DNA of 64,000 bases from Endothia cerciana (lineage: Eukaryota; Ascomycota; Sordariomycetes; Diaporthales; Cryphonectriaceae), in assembly GCA_026119935.1 (NCBI GenBank), contig JALRMH010000046.1, positions 124,001 through 188,000 of the forward strand, read 5' to 3'. Below, in pieces: positions 10,584-22,064 of the stretch. Position numbers and translations under genes: made by a program. The notes below the pieces were generated by a model, which did no database searches, was not told the DNA's origin, and saw nothing but the letters and a program-made list of their open reading frames with translations. The first letter of the stretch is position 1; every line of letters begins with the position of its first letter.

Positions 10584-12467
10584 GGTCGATTCCTGATCTT
10601 GGATTTCCAGGTTACAGACCGGGCAGGAAAAGAAAAGAAGGTTACTTGGTTTGTTGCCTTGTGGGATAATCACCAAGGACGGCCAAGACGGCTGTGCTGG
10701 CGTAGGCAATATATAGAGGGTAAGGAAAGGACAGGTATCAACCTGAGCCCGGGGGACCGCTAGCTATTGAAGAATGCCTGAACTCTACTCAGGTCTCCGA
10801 GAATACGGAGGCAGACCGTCACTGTTCATAGTGCGTGACGGATATCTCAGCATCCCGGGGCACAGCCCAGTAACCGGATCTGATTAGAGTCTAGGACTAA
10901 ATCTTCAATTCAGTCGACGCTTACGGAGCCACGGGTTCTCCTAACGTTCGGTCGCGACAGAGCAAAGGTATAAAGATCAAGCCGGGCCCGAAGCGGGCTT
11001 TCGGGGCGATGAGGAATACCCACTTAGCAGAATCAATCATCCTGATCCGATATTTGTTCTGCGAATCAGACTACGTGAGTTTTCCTCGATGTTTTCGAAA
11101 GCCCCTTTCGCCATTCCGGCCTCTCAGGGCTGGCTAGCGCCTGTCAGCAGCGGTTGACTGAGACGGAGTCGATGGGCCGGACAGTTAGCTGTATCCGGCA
11201 CTCCGCGAGTTTGCGAAGCCACATATATGGCGTTAGACGCATGCGTCAAAGACGACCTACTGGCCTTGGCGGGACCGTGACGTACACCAATGCCTGTGCC
11301 TACTACGACGGATAAGGCTGATTTTCCTATGGCACAATGCCGCTTCTCGTTAGGAACCCAAAATGTGAAGACGTTGCCTGGGGTCAGCACCTGTACGATC
11401 GGCGCGAGAGACCGAAGGGCTTTTCTGTGTGTCTTTTTTAATTATTTCTAAGTTCTAAACCATTAAAAGGCCCTTTTTTTCAATAAATAAATAAAAAGAA
11501 AAAGCCCCCCCCCAAAAAGCCAAAAAAAAAAAAAAAAAAAAAACTCCCGCCATATATGTATCTCCCCCGGGTTATTTTTATAGGACTTGATAGTTTCTTG
11601 AATAACATTCAAAACATGCGTTTTAGGTTGTTGACAACAAATCCTTGTAAGGGTACCGCATGCAGTCGTGCTCTGAGTACTCTTTCACCTATGCAGCTGC
11701 CGTCTTGGTATTTATTCTTAGATGCTGTCTCTTGTCTGATGGTTTCGATTGACTCTGTGCCCCGAGGTTGGTCTGTGACTATGTCGATGATCGGAGCTAG
11801 TGATCTTGTATAGTGATGAGAAAACGGGGAAAACCCCGCGGAATTGATAGGTTTTAAGCATGTGATCTTGACTGCCTCCAAAGAAAAGGGCTGCATTTAG
11901 AACCTTATAGCTGCACCACGGGCCATGGCTTCGGCGAGACCTCGTATCCATGCTTGGAGGGGTGAGGTCAGGCTGCATCTTACAGGCTTGTCCCAGGTTT
12001 CGGTCTCCTTGAGATCTTTCCTGACAACTCTCTGGACAATCCAGACTAGCCAGCTAGAGACAGTAAGTTATCTCATCGAATCAAGCCGCACATTGCTAAC
12101 CGCCGCTTTGAAAGCTTCGAGGAAGCTCACATGAGAGGTGCAACGAAAGGGGTCCAGGACTCCGGGGTACTAACCTTGGTAGGGTAGCGGAATACAATGA
12201 GCACTGCAGTGACAGACAGGCCAGGCCGTAGGCACTTGAGCGCGTGGTGAGAGATCAATGGGCACAAGAGACACATGATGAGTAGCGAGTGTTGCTCCGG
12301 ATGTATCAATACCATTATCAACGTGTAACAAGAGCATAGGGCATTTGACGTTTAGGTTCCTAACGGCGACTCGACTGAAATACCCGAGAGGGAACGGGAA
12401 AATAAGGCTTACACTTGGGGATTTGCGAATGCCTGCATCAATATACAACTAACTTTCTTAAAGCCCG
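10584..12467. other. Intergenic, no recognisable gene
   Basis: The first few hundred bases upstream of 10583 must include the transporter promoter. A 9-C tract (11505-11513) and a 22-A tract (11522-11543) mark a low-complexity patch at about 11460-11545. Short open frames at 11124-11390 (minus) and 11556-11813 (plus) have no recognisable family features and are probably chance frames. Confidence 0.5.
11460..11545. repeat. Low-complexity patch with A and C homopolymers
   Basis: Contains T7, an AATAAATAAATAA run, 9 C and 22 consecutive A. The long A tract could be the scar of a retrotransposed poly(A) tail, but no element was recognised next to it. Confidence 0.7.
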
Positions 12468-13419
12468 CTAAGGGCCGGGGAATCTCGCCGCGTACTGCTC
12501 AAAGGTTTCCGGCTCGTGACCGGAACACTTCTTCACATTTCCTGCGACATCAGAGTAGCTTAGGGGAGCAAAGGGGGTGTCGCCGTGCCACCACTCGCGG
12601 TTCTCCCAAAACGGGAGCATGTAGTCGCAGATTATCTCCGGATGCCCTTGGCTCCTCAGGCCCGCCACCATCCCCGCAGGCGTGCGCTCGTTGACCTTAA
12701 TCTCCCGCCCGGAGACCTACCCGATCGTCCTCACCGCCTCCGCCTCCGTTGACAGCTGCGGGCCGAGCAGATAGATGACGTGCTTGCCCGCGGCCACGGG
12801 GGGGTCGACGAGCACTGCGCCGGCGACCCTGCTGATGTCGGCCGGCGGGATCCCGTCGCGCGGCATCTTGTCCGCGACGATAGTGGCCTCCCACGGCGTC
12901 TTGCTGCGATCGAGGTGTCCTTCAGCAGGTTGCTGGCAAAGTGGCCCCCGCGCAGGGCCGTGTGCGCGAGCCCCGGAATCGTGGACTGCCAGCTCCGCCT
13001 GTGCGTGCACCCACGGGATGAAGCGCGCGGGCGTGACCTTGGGCAGGTCCTCGTCCAGGTGGACGGTGAAGGAGGAGAGCAGGGCGGCGTGCTCGATGCC
13101 GGCGTCCCTCATTGGCGTGGAAGGTCGGCTCCATCGAAGGCCCCCCGCGCATCGCGTACACGAACGCGGTCGTGGCGCCGGACCGCTGGACGGCGACCTT
13201 GACAGACTCCGGGTCTCTGAGGTCCGCCCGGACGCCGTGGAAGTCACCGGATTGCTCTTGGGCCGCGGGGAGGGTCGCGATGGGTTTGTCGGTCTGGCGC
13301 ATGGCGAGCCAGACTGAGGCGCCGCGCTTGCTGGCCTCGAGAGCTGCGGCGCCGGCCACCTCGCCGGTGGGGCCGAAGACGATGACCTTGTTATGTTCGG
13401 GGGACATGGTCGTGCCCAT
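12468..13419 (-). pseudogene. NmrA-like NAD(P)-binding protein, frameshifted
   Basis: The frame from 13419 encodes a Rossmann start, VIVFGPTGEVAGAAALEASK, and runs to GGPSMEPTFHAN (about 13112). The protein then continues in another frame with MRDAGIEHAALLSSFTVHLD and AELAVHDSG (to about 12975). It continues in the third frame with LAHTALRGGHFASNLLKDTS (to about 12905), then returns to KTPWEATIVADKMPRDGIPP and KHVIYLLGPQ. An in-frame TAG (12717-12719) interrupts before SGREIKVNERTPAGMVAGL and the end EQYAARFPGP at 12468. The parts are in order and colinear with an NmrA/HSCARG-type atypical SDR of about 300 residues. No splice signals explain the breaks. NmrA-like proteins are NAD(P)-sensing regulators or reductases; this copy looks non-functional unless the breaks are assembly errors in GC-rich sequence. 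Confidence 0.8.
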
Positions 13420-14396
13420 CTAGATAGGTAATAATCGTTCCCGGAGGATGGTTCCTCTTTACAGCACAGATTCAGAACCGCACCACAATGGTATCATTAA
13501 TAACTCCAGAGCTTGAGATTCGGTTTTCTCCCAGCGCATTTTACGCGTATGTGTAATTATCCACTGTTTCTGACCAGAAGTGCAATGCGAACCGCTTCAA
13601 GATCAAAACCGCTGCCCCGCTGCATCGCGCACCGCACGGGGTTGCTGCCATTGCATGATTGAAGTTTGACTAAGCACAGCCTAGTATGCCATAGACTAGC
13701 TATGTAATGGTATTGGTAAAAAGGATCATGTAGACGAGACGAGCTTCTGGAGGCTGATCTCAGGCTCAGTGGCCTTTGCATTGCCTGTCCCGATGAAGAA
13801 CTAGAAAGCAGAGAGCACGGTCGGTGAATTTTATCGTCTACCCTCCCTTATAACGCTAGCCCTGAGGGGCAATTACCATTTCGAAAGGCACCTTATAATA
13901 ACAAAGCTCCGATGTAAGATTGTATTTCTTTCCATTTATTCATACTTGTTCTGGGAAGTCTTAAAGTAAGGTTGGGATGAGGCATAGCCCGACATTACAG
14001 TTTCCTCTCCTGGGGGACGGAGGGTGTTTCTTCTTATTATCATCACCATCCTTTTGATCAGGAAAAAAAGGAAGAGGAGAAGATAACGAAATAACGAAAT
14101 AACGAAATAACGAAAGAAAGAAAGAAAGAAAGAAAGATAATGGCTCTGCTGCATAGCACTTAAAGACGAACCCCTAGTACGAAGTCACACTCACACGTGG
14201 GTAGGCGTCCCAGGGGCTTGCTATCAATATGCCGAAAGGACCACTGGGTACTCTTTTACTCGAATATCATGTTAATTGGTGAAGTGATCGCAAGTATATA
14301 CGGCCAGATCATGTCGTTGGCCACTTTGTACAGTTTTGTCTGATAAATATGAACAGCACCGAAACATCCTTACCCAGCCCCGACCCTTGCTCCCCT
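13420..14396. other. Intergenic region
   Basis: No gene recognised. It contains the promoter side of the NmrA-like gene and the 3' flank of the GH16 gene, plus the octamer/tetramer repeat at 14083-14137. A minus-strand stretch at 13557-13660 is weakly reminiscent of an ankyrin-type repeat but too short to call. Confidence 0.4.
14083..14137. repeat. Compound microsatellite (ATAACGAA)4 + (AGAA)n
   Basis: Four perfect copies of ATAACGAA run directly into about five copies of AGAA, all purine-rich on the plus strand. The transition suggests the tetramer arose by slippage from the end of the octamer. Confidence 0.9.
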
Positions 14397-15239
14397 TTAC
14401 GGGTTGTAACTCACGACGCTCAGATTCTGCACGTCAAAGTACGTCGTGTCAGTCGGGCCGGTCGAGCCACTGCTGCCCAGCATCTGGTAGTCGATGATCA
14501 TGTAGAACGGCTCGCCGACCATGTCCGAGCCGTACTGGGTGGTGATCAGGTCCCCGTTGATGTAGAACTCGGCCCTGAGCGTGCTCCCGTCGTCCTCGGG
14601 CCGCAGCTCCACCAGGATCGTGTGCCACGCCGTCGTCGGCGTCGAGTAGGCGTAGTTCTGCGCCGCCACCACGCTGCTCGTGTTGAACGTGTTGAAGCTG
14701 ATGTCGCCGTCGCCCTTCCACTCGGCCAGGTCGATCTCGGGCGGCCAGCTGTTGACGCCGTCGAGCCACCACGCGGGCCAGCAGCCCTCAGCCACGGGGG
14801 CGACGAAGTTGGCCTGAAAGTCCAGCCCGCCGTCCGCCTCCACGGTGAAGGACTGCTTCGCGTAGACCGTGCCGGAGAGGTAGGTCAGGGATGAGTCCGA
14901 GGCCTGCGGGCCCGTGTAGGCGGCCTCGAGCTGCAGGTAGGCGTTGTCGATGATGGTCGCCTGCGACGAGTTCATGAGCGCCGCGCCGTTGTGCTGGGGT
15001 CAGCCGGGGTCAGCCAGGTTCCTGGCCGGTTTGAGGTACAGGGTCAGCGTTACCGAATCACCCCACGGATAGTTGTAGTCAAAGTAAGTCTCCAAATCAT
15101 CCTGGCTGTCGAAGCACGTGTCGGGGATGAGGGTCGTCGCGCGCTTCTTCAGGTCGCGCTCGCGCAGGGGGTCGGCGTGTCTGGCGCTGACGAGGCCGGC
15201 CCCAAGGGCGAGTGCGACGAGGAGGCGCGTGGTAGCCAT
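14397..15239 (-). CDS. Secreted GH16-family glucanase-like enzyme
   Basis: Two exons (15239-15054 and 14993-14397) give 260 residues. A TGA would interrupt a single-exon reading, but an intron at 14994-15053 (GTAACG donor, CTGAC branch-like site, CAG acceptor, phase 0) removes it and restores YPWGDS-HNGAALM, matching the YPWG..HNG motif of related fungal proteins. Residues 1-20 (MATTRLLVALALGAGLVSA) are a clear signal peptide. The catalytic motif E-I-D-L-A-E (about 148-153, ExDxxE) follows GCWPAWWLDGVNSWPPEID, as in GH16; the two Glu would be nucleophile and acid/base. GH16 enzymes cut beta-1,3 or beta-1,3-1,4-glucans or related galactans, so the likely site is the cell wall or medium. The specific substrate is not inferable. 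It stands alone, not in a visible cluster. Confidence 0.87.
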
Positions 15240-16444
15240 TGTTGATCGAGTGAGGCTTTCTCTCCTTTTTGTGGAGGCAGTGGGAGGGTGGAGAGTATGG
15301 ACTGGTGGAACCGGCTGGACACACAAGAGCAACGGCAGCACGCTGTGCTGGGATGGACTGAAGGGAGTGGAGGGAAAAGGCGATTGGGTCACCGGATGTT
15401 GAAAGTCTCCCGAGAGATGAGACGAACCAGCGAGCCGGCTTCTATTTATCCCCATCACGGACCTCTCACTGGATCCCTTTCATCATCAACGGTCGAGAGG
15501 AGCAAGGATGGCTGACAAGCGTGCCATCAGACCACGCGCGCCTCCCCTGTATCCAGGCCCCGTATTCGAGGACAAATCTGGACACCCACGGGGGCTGTGA
15601 CCTCCTCAAATGGGAGCCTGTGAAAAGGGGTCTGATGTTGCGTATAGACAGGTCTCCGCCATGCCATCCCATCCTCAGAGGTTTCAAAACACATCCAGGG
15701 GTTGACTGGGGACCGCCCGGGGTTGGAAACAGATCGCCCTTGTGGGGCAGCTCGGTACTTGTCGCAACCACTGGAGAGGGTTGTATCGCGCGCCCTTACT
15801 CCACGAATCTCGAGCATTGAGGTTACGAGATGGTGAACAAAAGAGCGGTTCCTCAGCGGAAGCGAGCCCAAAACGGGGAAGTATTTGATTTTGTGGAAGG
15901 GGGGAGGGGGACGGGGGAGGGTGGTATAAGCCTAGCGATCGACACTCGAGGGGATGTCGACGCCCGGGGCTTTCGGAGCCGGAGCCCTGAGCGACCCTGT
16001 GACCTCGTCGGCGACTGAGTGGAGGGACCGAATTGAGACGAGGGTTACCGTTTCGAGATCGACAGGGCGTGGGCTCATTTATACTTTACCTGGTTATGCA
16101 TGTTTGGATCTTCGAGCCAAAAATACAACTTACCGGCAGTGCCCGCTACGCCGCATTAAACGTAGGCTGCATGTCCGGCTGCCTTGTTTCTCAACCTGCG
16201 CATCCTGGATACGACAACTGATATCTCAGGAGTGTTGTTGATCTTCAGCATCAAGGTTTGACAACAAAATGGTCATGATCATCAGCTCTATTGATATGGT
16301 ATTCTCCACAGATGCCCGCGCCTCAACCAACGTGGGCTGTGCACCAGCTATCATGTAATGAAAGATACTCAGTATAAGGAAGATTGCCCTCGAGACAACG
16401 CCGTAGCCCAAGGCACCAACCGTCTAGCAAAACAAACACAATGT
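15240..16444. other. Intergenic, promoter of GH16 gene and 3' flank of permease
   Basis: No gene recognised. It includes a G-rich stretch at about 15896-15926 with several runs of four to six G. Both flanking genes are on the minus strand. Confidence 0.4.
15442..15449 (-). promoter_or_regulatory. TATA-like element upstream of the GH16 gene
   Basis: Minus-strand ATAAATAG about 200 nt before the start codon at 15239. Position and sequence fit a TATA box with a leader of roughly 170 nt, but no transcript data support it. Confidence 0.35.
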
Positions 16445-18454
16445 CTAGAACAGACCACGGATGATGCGCTTGGCCCAGCTCTGATGAGGGGCGCTATCGT
16501 CGTCCTCAGGGTTGTGGAGGCGCAAGCCGGACTTCAGGTCCATCTCCTGGATCGGAACCATGAGGCGCCAGTCCTTGGTATAGATCTTCCAGCCGAGGTA
16601 GAAGACGAGGATCACAGGCGCCGCGAGGAAGCTCTGGAAGAAGACCTCAGCGTCAGGACTGGAGTTGGGGGAAGGCTGTAACAAGGTCAGCGGATATGCA
16701 AGGGGGATGGGTGACGCCTCAGGGGGGGGGGGGGTCGCTCACGTAGAGAGAGCTGTAAAAGGTCGCGATCAGGCACATCACGGCGAGGACGAGCCCGATC
16801 CAGCTGCCCCAGATACCAAGTGTAGGCTTATATGGGATCTGGTCGAGGGTGTATCCGTGGGCCTTCCAGGCCTTGCGGAAGCGGATGTGCGTGGCGCAGA
16901 TCGTGCCCCAGACGAACAGATACGACAGGCCAGACAGAGAAAGCAGCCAGGCGAAGATGGTGCTCTGATCTGTGGCCTCGCCGATGAAGGCGAGGAGGCC
17001 AAAGGCGATCTGGATGACAATACACCAGATCGGCCGGCCCGAGCTGTCGACGTAGGCCATGAACCTCGGGGCCATCCCTCGTTCTGCCATGGCCTGCATG
17101 GTCCTAGTCGAACCGAATGTGCACGAGTTGGCTACAGAGATGACAGCTAGAGTGATGACTACGTTGAAAATCGAGGGCAGCACCGAGATGCTAGCATCCT
17201 GGATGGCGAGCACGAAGGGTGAGGCCTTGGTGTTGGCTCCAGAGGAGCCCTCCAGTCTGGGATCGGTGTAGGGCAGGATCAGACCGACAATGAAGAGGTT
17301 GACCACGTAGAAGAAGCAGATCCGCCAGAAGACTTGCTTCGTGGCCTGAGGAATGGCCTTCCTCGGGTTCACGGATTCGGCGGCAGCAAGGCCCACCAGC
17401 TCAGTGCCTCCAAAGGCGAAGCAAGCCGTCACGAAGACGCTGCAAAAACCGTTGAAGCTGGTGAAGGCCCCCGGATCATGCCAATATTTGGCTCCAATGT
17501 AGCCCTGGTTACCGACGCCTCCGCAGTTGATGATGATGCCGAGGATGATGAACCCAGTGCATGCAGCAATCTTGATCATGGAGAGCACAAATTCGACCTC
17601 GCCATAACCACGGACGCCAAAGATTTGGATGGCGGAAAGGACCACGAGGAAGACGGTAACCCAGATACCTAGGCGTGATGTCAGTACCTGAAGCCCAAAC
17701 CACAGCAACACAACAGCACAACAGACAAGATATAACATAACAACAAGAGATGAAATACTGACCCATATTCAGATCATCCCGCCAGAAGGTGATAGTGATC
17801 GATGCGGCAACGAGCTCAAACGGCAACACCGTCAGCCATGAGATGGCGTAGTCCCAGCCCATCGCAAAGCCCCACGAGGGATCAATGAAGCGGACGATGT
17901 AGGTATAGAAAGCACCGTTGACCGGATAGAGGACGGCCAGCTCAGCCAGCGCCTGGCACGTGAACAGGAGCATTATGCCGATGATCAGGTAACAGATGAC
18001 AAGCGCCCCAGGGCCGCCGGAGCGGAGAGCGCTTCCGGATCCGACGAACAGACCAGCGCCGATGGCACCACCTGGCAATCCATGTTAGAGCCGTAAGCGG
18101 GGGGGGGGGGGCACCGGGGGAGTCGCACCGATAGCAATCACTAGGAGATGGTTGTTAGCATACGCGGGTCCATTCCGGAGTATGGCCGTCAAGCAACAGG
18201 GGCGTGAGGAGGCGACCACGAAAGTGCACATCGGGACAAGCCGATAGCGCGGTAATCACAGTAGGAGGGCGAGGTGAGGAATTGGTGGCGCGAGGATCTA
18301 ACTCACTCTGCATGTGTCTGTTCTTCAGGTCGCGGCTCAATGAGCTTCCCTTGTGGACAACACCGACCTCCTCATCGAAAACCTCCGAGCCGGACGCAGT
18401 CTGAGGCTCGTAGGCCTCCTTGCCCGACACATCCTTTTCGGCGTAGTGGGCCAT
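16445..18454 (-). CDS. Amino-acid permease (APC superfamily, YAT family)
   Basis: Five exons (18454-18307, 18140-18129, 18071-17763, 17668-16743, 16675-16445) give 541 residues. Exon 2 is only 12 nt long but is required: it restores LKNRHMQ-MIAI-GGAIGAGLFVGSG, the hallmark first-helix motif of yeast-type amino-acid permeases. About 12 hydrophobic helices follow, with GGTELVGLAAAESVNPRKAI, another family motif, and FGSTRTMQAMAERG. The hydrophilic N-terminus (about 49 residues) and the tail (after WKIYTKDWRL) are cytosolic in this family. It should import amino acids with protons at the plasma membrane; the substrate range is unknown. Introns 2 and 4 contain 13-nt poly-G tracts on the plus strand (poly-C in the transcript). 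Confidence 0.93.
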
Positions 18455-18843
18455 CTTGCTCGGCGTCGCACCTGTGACTTGAGCCCTCCAAAGTCTTGAG
18501 AGGTCCGGACGCTGGCGAAAGAAATCCAGGCTGGAGGGAGCAGAGATCTGGCCACGTGCACAGCGTCGACCCAGGGACGGGGCCCAGGGCTTCTTATACA
18601 AGCGGATGGCATGATTAGATTCGCGTATATCACTATGTATGCAGACGCGGACGGGCTCGGAGTGGCCAAGGCTTGATAAGGATGGTTCGCCATGGGACAG
18701 GGGCGCAGGAGCTAAACTGGTCTCGAAGCTGCGCCAAGGCACTCCCAAGGTGCTATATCAACAGACAACCGGCGCGAGGCTTGGACCAATACTACTATGG
18801 TAGTCACTCGGGCGACGCCAGAATATGGAATGTAGAACCTTTT

Positions 18844-18858
18844 GGGGGGGGGGGGGGG
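18844..18858. repeat. 15-nt poly-G tract
   Basis: An uninterrupted run of 15 G on the plus strand, upstream of the permease gene. Confidence 0.95.
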
Positions 18859-21467
18859 CAAGCAAGGTTGCCCCCTGTGGCCCGGGATACGTCGAGCCCG
18901 AGAGGCTGGAGGTACATAATTGCGTTTTTTCCTGCAGGCCCTGTTGATACTGGGGTAGCAACAAGCGGCCGCTTGGTGTGACCCCTAGTACATAGTTCCG
19001 CGCGGCCAGCAGTGTCCTGTCCGCAGCAGCGTTTTGTTTGCAGTGTCTGCGGCCTACGGTCTCGCGAGCAGGAGGGCACGCCATGGCCAGAGACAAGAGG
19101 CACGGGGGCTTAGACCTGGCAGCCTGGCCGCCCACATCAAGCCCGCAATCAAGCCCGCAGTTTTGCAGGTTCAGCGAGGTCTAGGAGGGACTGAGACAAT
19201 CCCACTGATGGTCTAAGGCAGCAGCCGAGGCTGGGCCCCAGAGGCATGCGCCAAAGTCGCAAGCCTAGGACCCCCAGCGTCCCGCCCCGCAGGCTCGCTT
19301 ACATGGGCCCATCTGAGCGTCTCCCGGGACCAAGGACGCGGTACATTGTCCAGGTTGTGGTGATGGGTTTCCAACGCATACGCTTCGTCCTCTCCAGGCT
19401 AGGCTGTCTATACGGCTTGGCACCCTAGCTGGCGAGACTCGGTGCGGCAGCAACCACCACCACCACAGGAATGTGGATGGATGCCCACGAGGGAGGTCAC
19501 ATGATCCCCTGCTGCCTGTAGTCCGAGGCTGAGGCAAGCCCCCCTGAGATGACCCTAGGTCGGCGGCTTGACGTTGAGAGCAAGCAGGACCCCTGCCACC
19601 CCCGACAGGGATGTCTGCATGAGGGCCCGGCGTTATTATCCATGCCTTTCTGATAAGGATGCCAACTGCCAATGAGGAAGGTGGGGGTGGGGCGTCTTGT
19701 CTTCTCAAGTCGGCAGTCGGGCTGGCCGCAGCTAGCCCCCAGCTGGTGAGGTCTCCTTTTCTATTTATTCATTTATTAATTATTCTTCATACCGACAACG
19801 TCTCCAGCCGTAACATCTCCAGGGCCTGATAACATGTGGTACGGACTTGCCCCACAATATAAGTCTGCATGCGGCCTCCCACAGCTGCTCCACGTGGGGA
19901 AACTTAACCTCAGGTCCTCAAGTCCCTGGGCTCTGGAGATCACTATTGATTGCCCATTACCGATTTTCCAGTGATGCAGGCGGCTGTCAGAATGAAGAAG
20001 AAGAGAAAAGAAGACGAGCCAGAGGGAAGGATCGCCTCGATACTGTTCAGATCTGCATGTCAGAAAGATATAGGCGGTTCCTTTTCCGATGTCACTCCAA
20101 CCTGTCACCTCAACCTCATCTCGGTCTAGTCCCAATCTCCGATCTCTTATCCAGGGCCTGACTCGATCATTCCGCGACTAATTCAGTCTTCAGCCTGATA
20201 TTAGAACGACAGTACTATCGTTCCGTCTCCAGAGACACTACAATTCCTTTCTCAACAACGTATTACGTACCACCTGCTACTATGAGCACCCGACCGCCAG
20301 CGAGGCTTCCGATGTTCAAAACTGATGCGTAATTAGCCTCAACCACCTCACGATGCGCCTTGCTATTCTCGCCACCCCCCCCCTTTAGGGGCTGGTGAGT
20401 GAACTCCGGGGGACATCAGGCGGAGCCTTGGCGACAGACATCCTACTGTACAGGGTGTTTCCTAGGTTGCCCGTCCCTCTCCGAGACGTCGTTGCTCTAC
20501 GCTGCAAACTCGCGACGTGACACTCGATCCTCGACAGCGCCGCGGCTTCTCCCGATCCCCATCCCACTCGGCTGGTCTCGATTCTTGCTGCTTTATCACC
20601 GGGCTTCTAGCGTTTCTAGAGGGCCACTAACGCAGGTCCTAGAGAAGCACTGCCGTATGATTCCCTGCAACCGCTGCTGGCCTTACCACCATAGTACAGT
20701 GCAGCCGACATCGGCTTCAGCGCCGCATGCTAGCGCGGCCAGACCAGGGCGGTTCGAGGGCTAGGCGCAGCACCTCACCCTACTAGTTCTCAGGCATATC
20801 TCCAACCTTAATTTTCTCTGGCAGCGTCTTCAGCCCTTGCGCTCCGCCTGGAGCACACTCTTATCGGATATGTCCGCCCAAACGGCGACTCTCACCTGAG
20901 GAGTCCTCCGGTGTTCCGTGGACTGACCAGGCCCAGATCAACTTGGAGGAGTATGTACGGATGGAACTTATCGTATAGGGAGACCCCAACGAAGGATGCT
21001 CCTCGTGTTGATAGGATGCTGTCCGTTCCCACGACTTCGGACTTGGGCGTCCCGAGATTGTTCAGCCACTTTCTTTACACCGTCAGTTATACGCCGTCTC
21101 CTGTGGTGGTTCACGACTCGTCCCCACGGCGAGGATCATCTCAGGGCGGGTCCCCACATATTCAGTTCTGGGGGAAATCGCAAACATCTTTCCTCCGGAC
21201 GCTGATAACGGGGCCATCTTGGCCGAGCGGGTCCCGGCTCCCGCCTAGGCGGAGAGCAGCCGACAGTTGGCCGTAAGCCTGAGGTCCGCCGAGCGAGCCC
21301 AACTGCATGCGCTTGGTACCTAGGGAAAGGTGCACCTGTAGCGTAGCATAACATGAGCCTACTGCGGACTTTCAACAATGCGCAGTCTGCGCTGGGTAGC
21401 AGATGAGGCAGTGACACACTGACGAATGTAGTCATCAAGGGCCCCATGTGGCAGCGGAAATAAGGGA

Positions 21468-21488
21468 GGCACGTGATAGTCACGTGCC
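21468..21488. promoter_or_regulatory. Perfect inverted repeat carrying two CACGTG boxes
   Basis: GGCACGTGA-TAG-TCACGTGCC: 9-bp arms, 3-bp spacer, each arm with a CACGTG E-box as bound by bHLH proteins (Cbf1/Pho4/SREBP type). Two copies of attcactgatg follow within 50 nt. The nearest gene start downstream is the small ORF at 22065, 577 nt away, so regulatory linkage is uncertain. Confidence 0.4.
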
Positions 21489-22064
21489 AACCCTTCACCG
21501 GACGGCTGGCTATTCACTGATGCCTTCACGGTCATTCACTGATGGACCGTGCGGTATCAGTATTTCTAAAAGACCAGCCATCCTGCTAGATAGATTCCAA
21601 CAATCCAGACAACCTGACCCATACACCTTTGACCCTAGCATCACTTGCACAGCCCATGTGTGCCAAGCTGTGGAGAGGCTTTGCGTCTCGGGAGGGGGGA
21701 TGCGATCGCATGTGCTCCCCGAACGCTCATTTCGTGCGTCTTGGGTCCGCTTTAGGGCAAGAAATGCAGAAAGAAATATGTTCATACCTCGAATGGTCCT
21801 TGCCCTCGGGGTAGTCAGGATTTCGGCATTTGTCCTTGCAATACTGACCCCCCCCCCCCCAAAAAATAAGATGTTATCATACTGGCGGACAGGAAGGAGC
21901 GTATCATCCAGTCCATCGGGGTGTCTGGGATGCGCGCCTAAGGTCGGTGAGCTCTCGAACGAGTTGGTTACCCAAGGCGGCGTTCCCTGTGGGAAAGGGT
22001 GGGGATGCGTCCTTGGCCATTGTCCAGGCGGGTCCTAGCTAATCAAGATTGGTTTGAGATGTGA

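Larger units (their letters stand above)
18455..22064. other. Long gene-poor region
   Basis: About 3.6 kb without a frame I can assign. It has a 15-G tract (18844-18858), a 13-C tract (21848-21860) and a CACGTG-bearing inverted repeat (21468-21488). The open frames at 19265-19708 (minus), 20399-20764 (plus), 20911-21276 (plus) and 21448-22038 (plus) show no family motif, no spliceable continuation and no start context. The first few hundred bases are the permease promoter. It may contain decayed elements, but I saw no terminal repeats or transposase motifs. Confidence 0.5.

Noticed and set aside
12697..13202. Overlapping plus-strand frames in the NmrA region
   Set aside because: High GC keeps all frames open; the only recognisable protein is on the minus strand.
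14349..14894. 181-codon plus-strand frame over GH16 exon 2
   Set aside because: Antisense shadow; rich in Arg/Val, no motif.
15000..15002. In-frame TGA in the GH16-like gene as a nonsense mutation
   Set aside because: A phase-0 60-nt intron (14994-15053) removes it and restores the YPWG..HNG motif.
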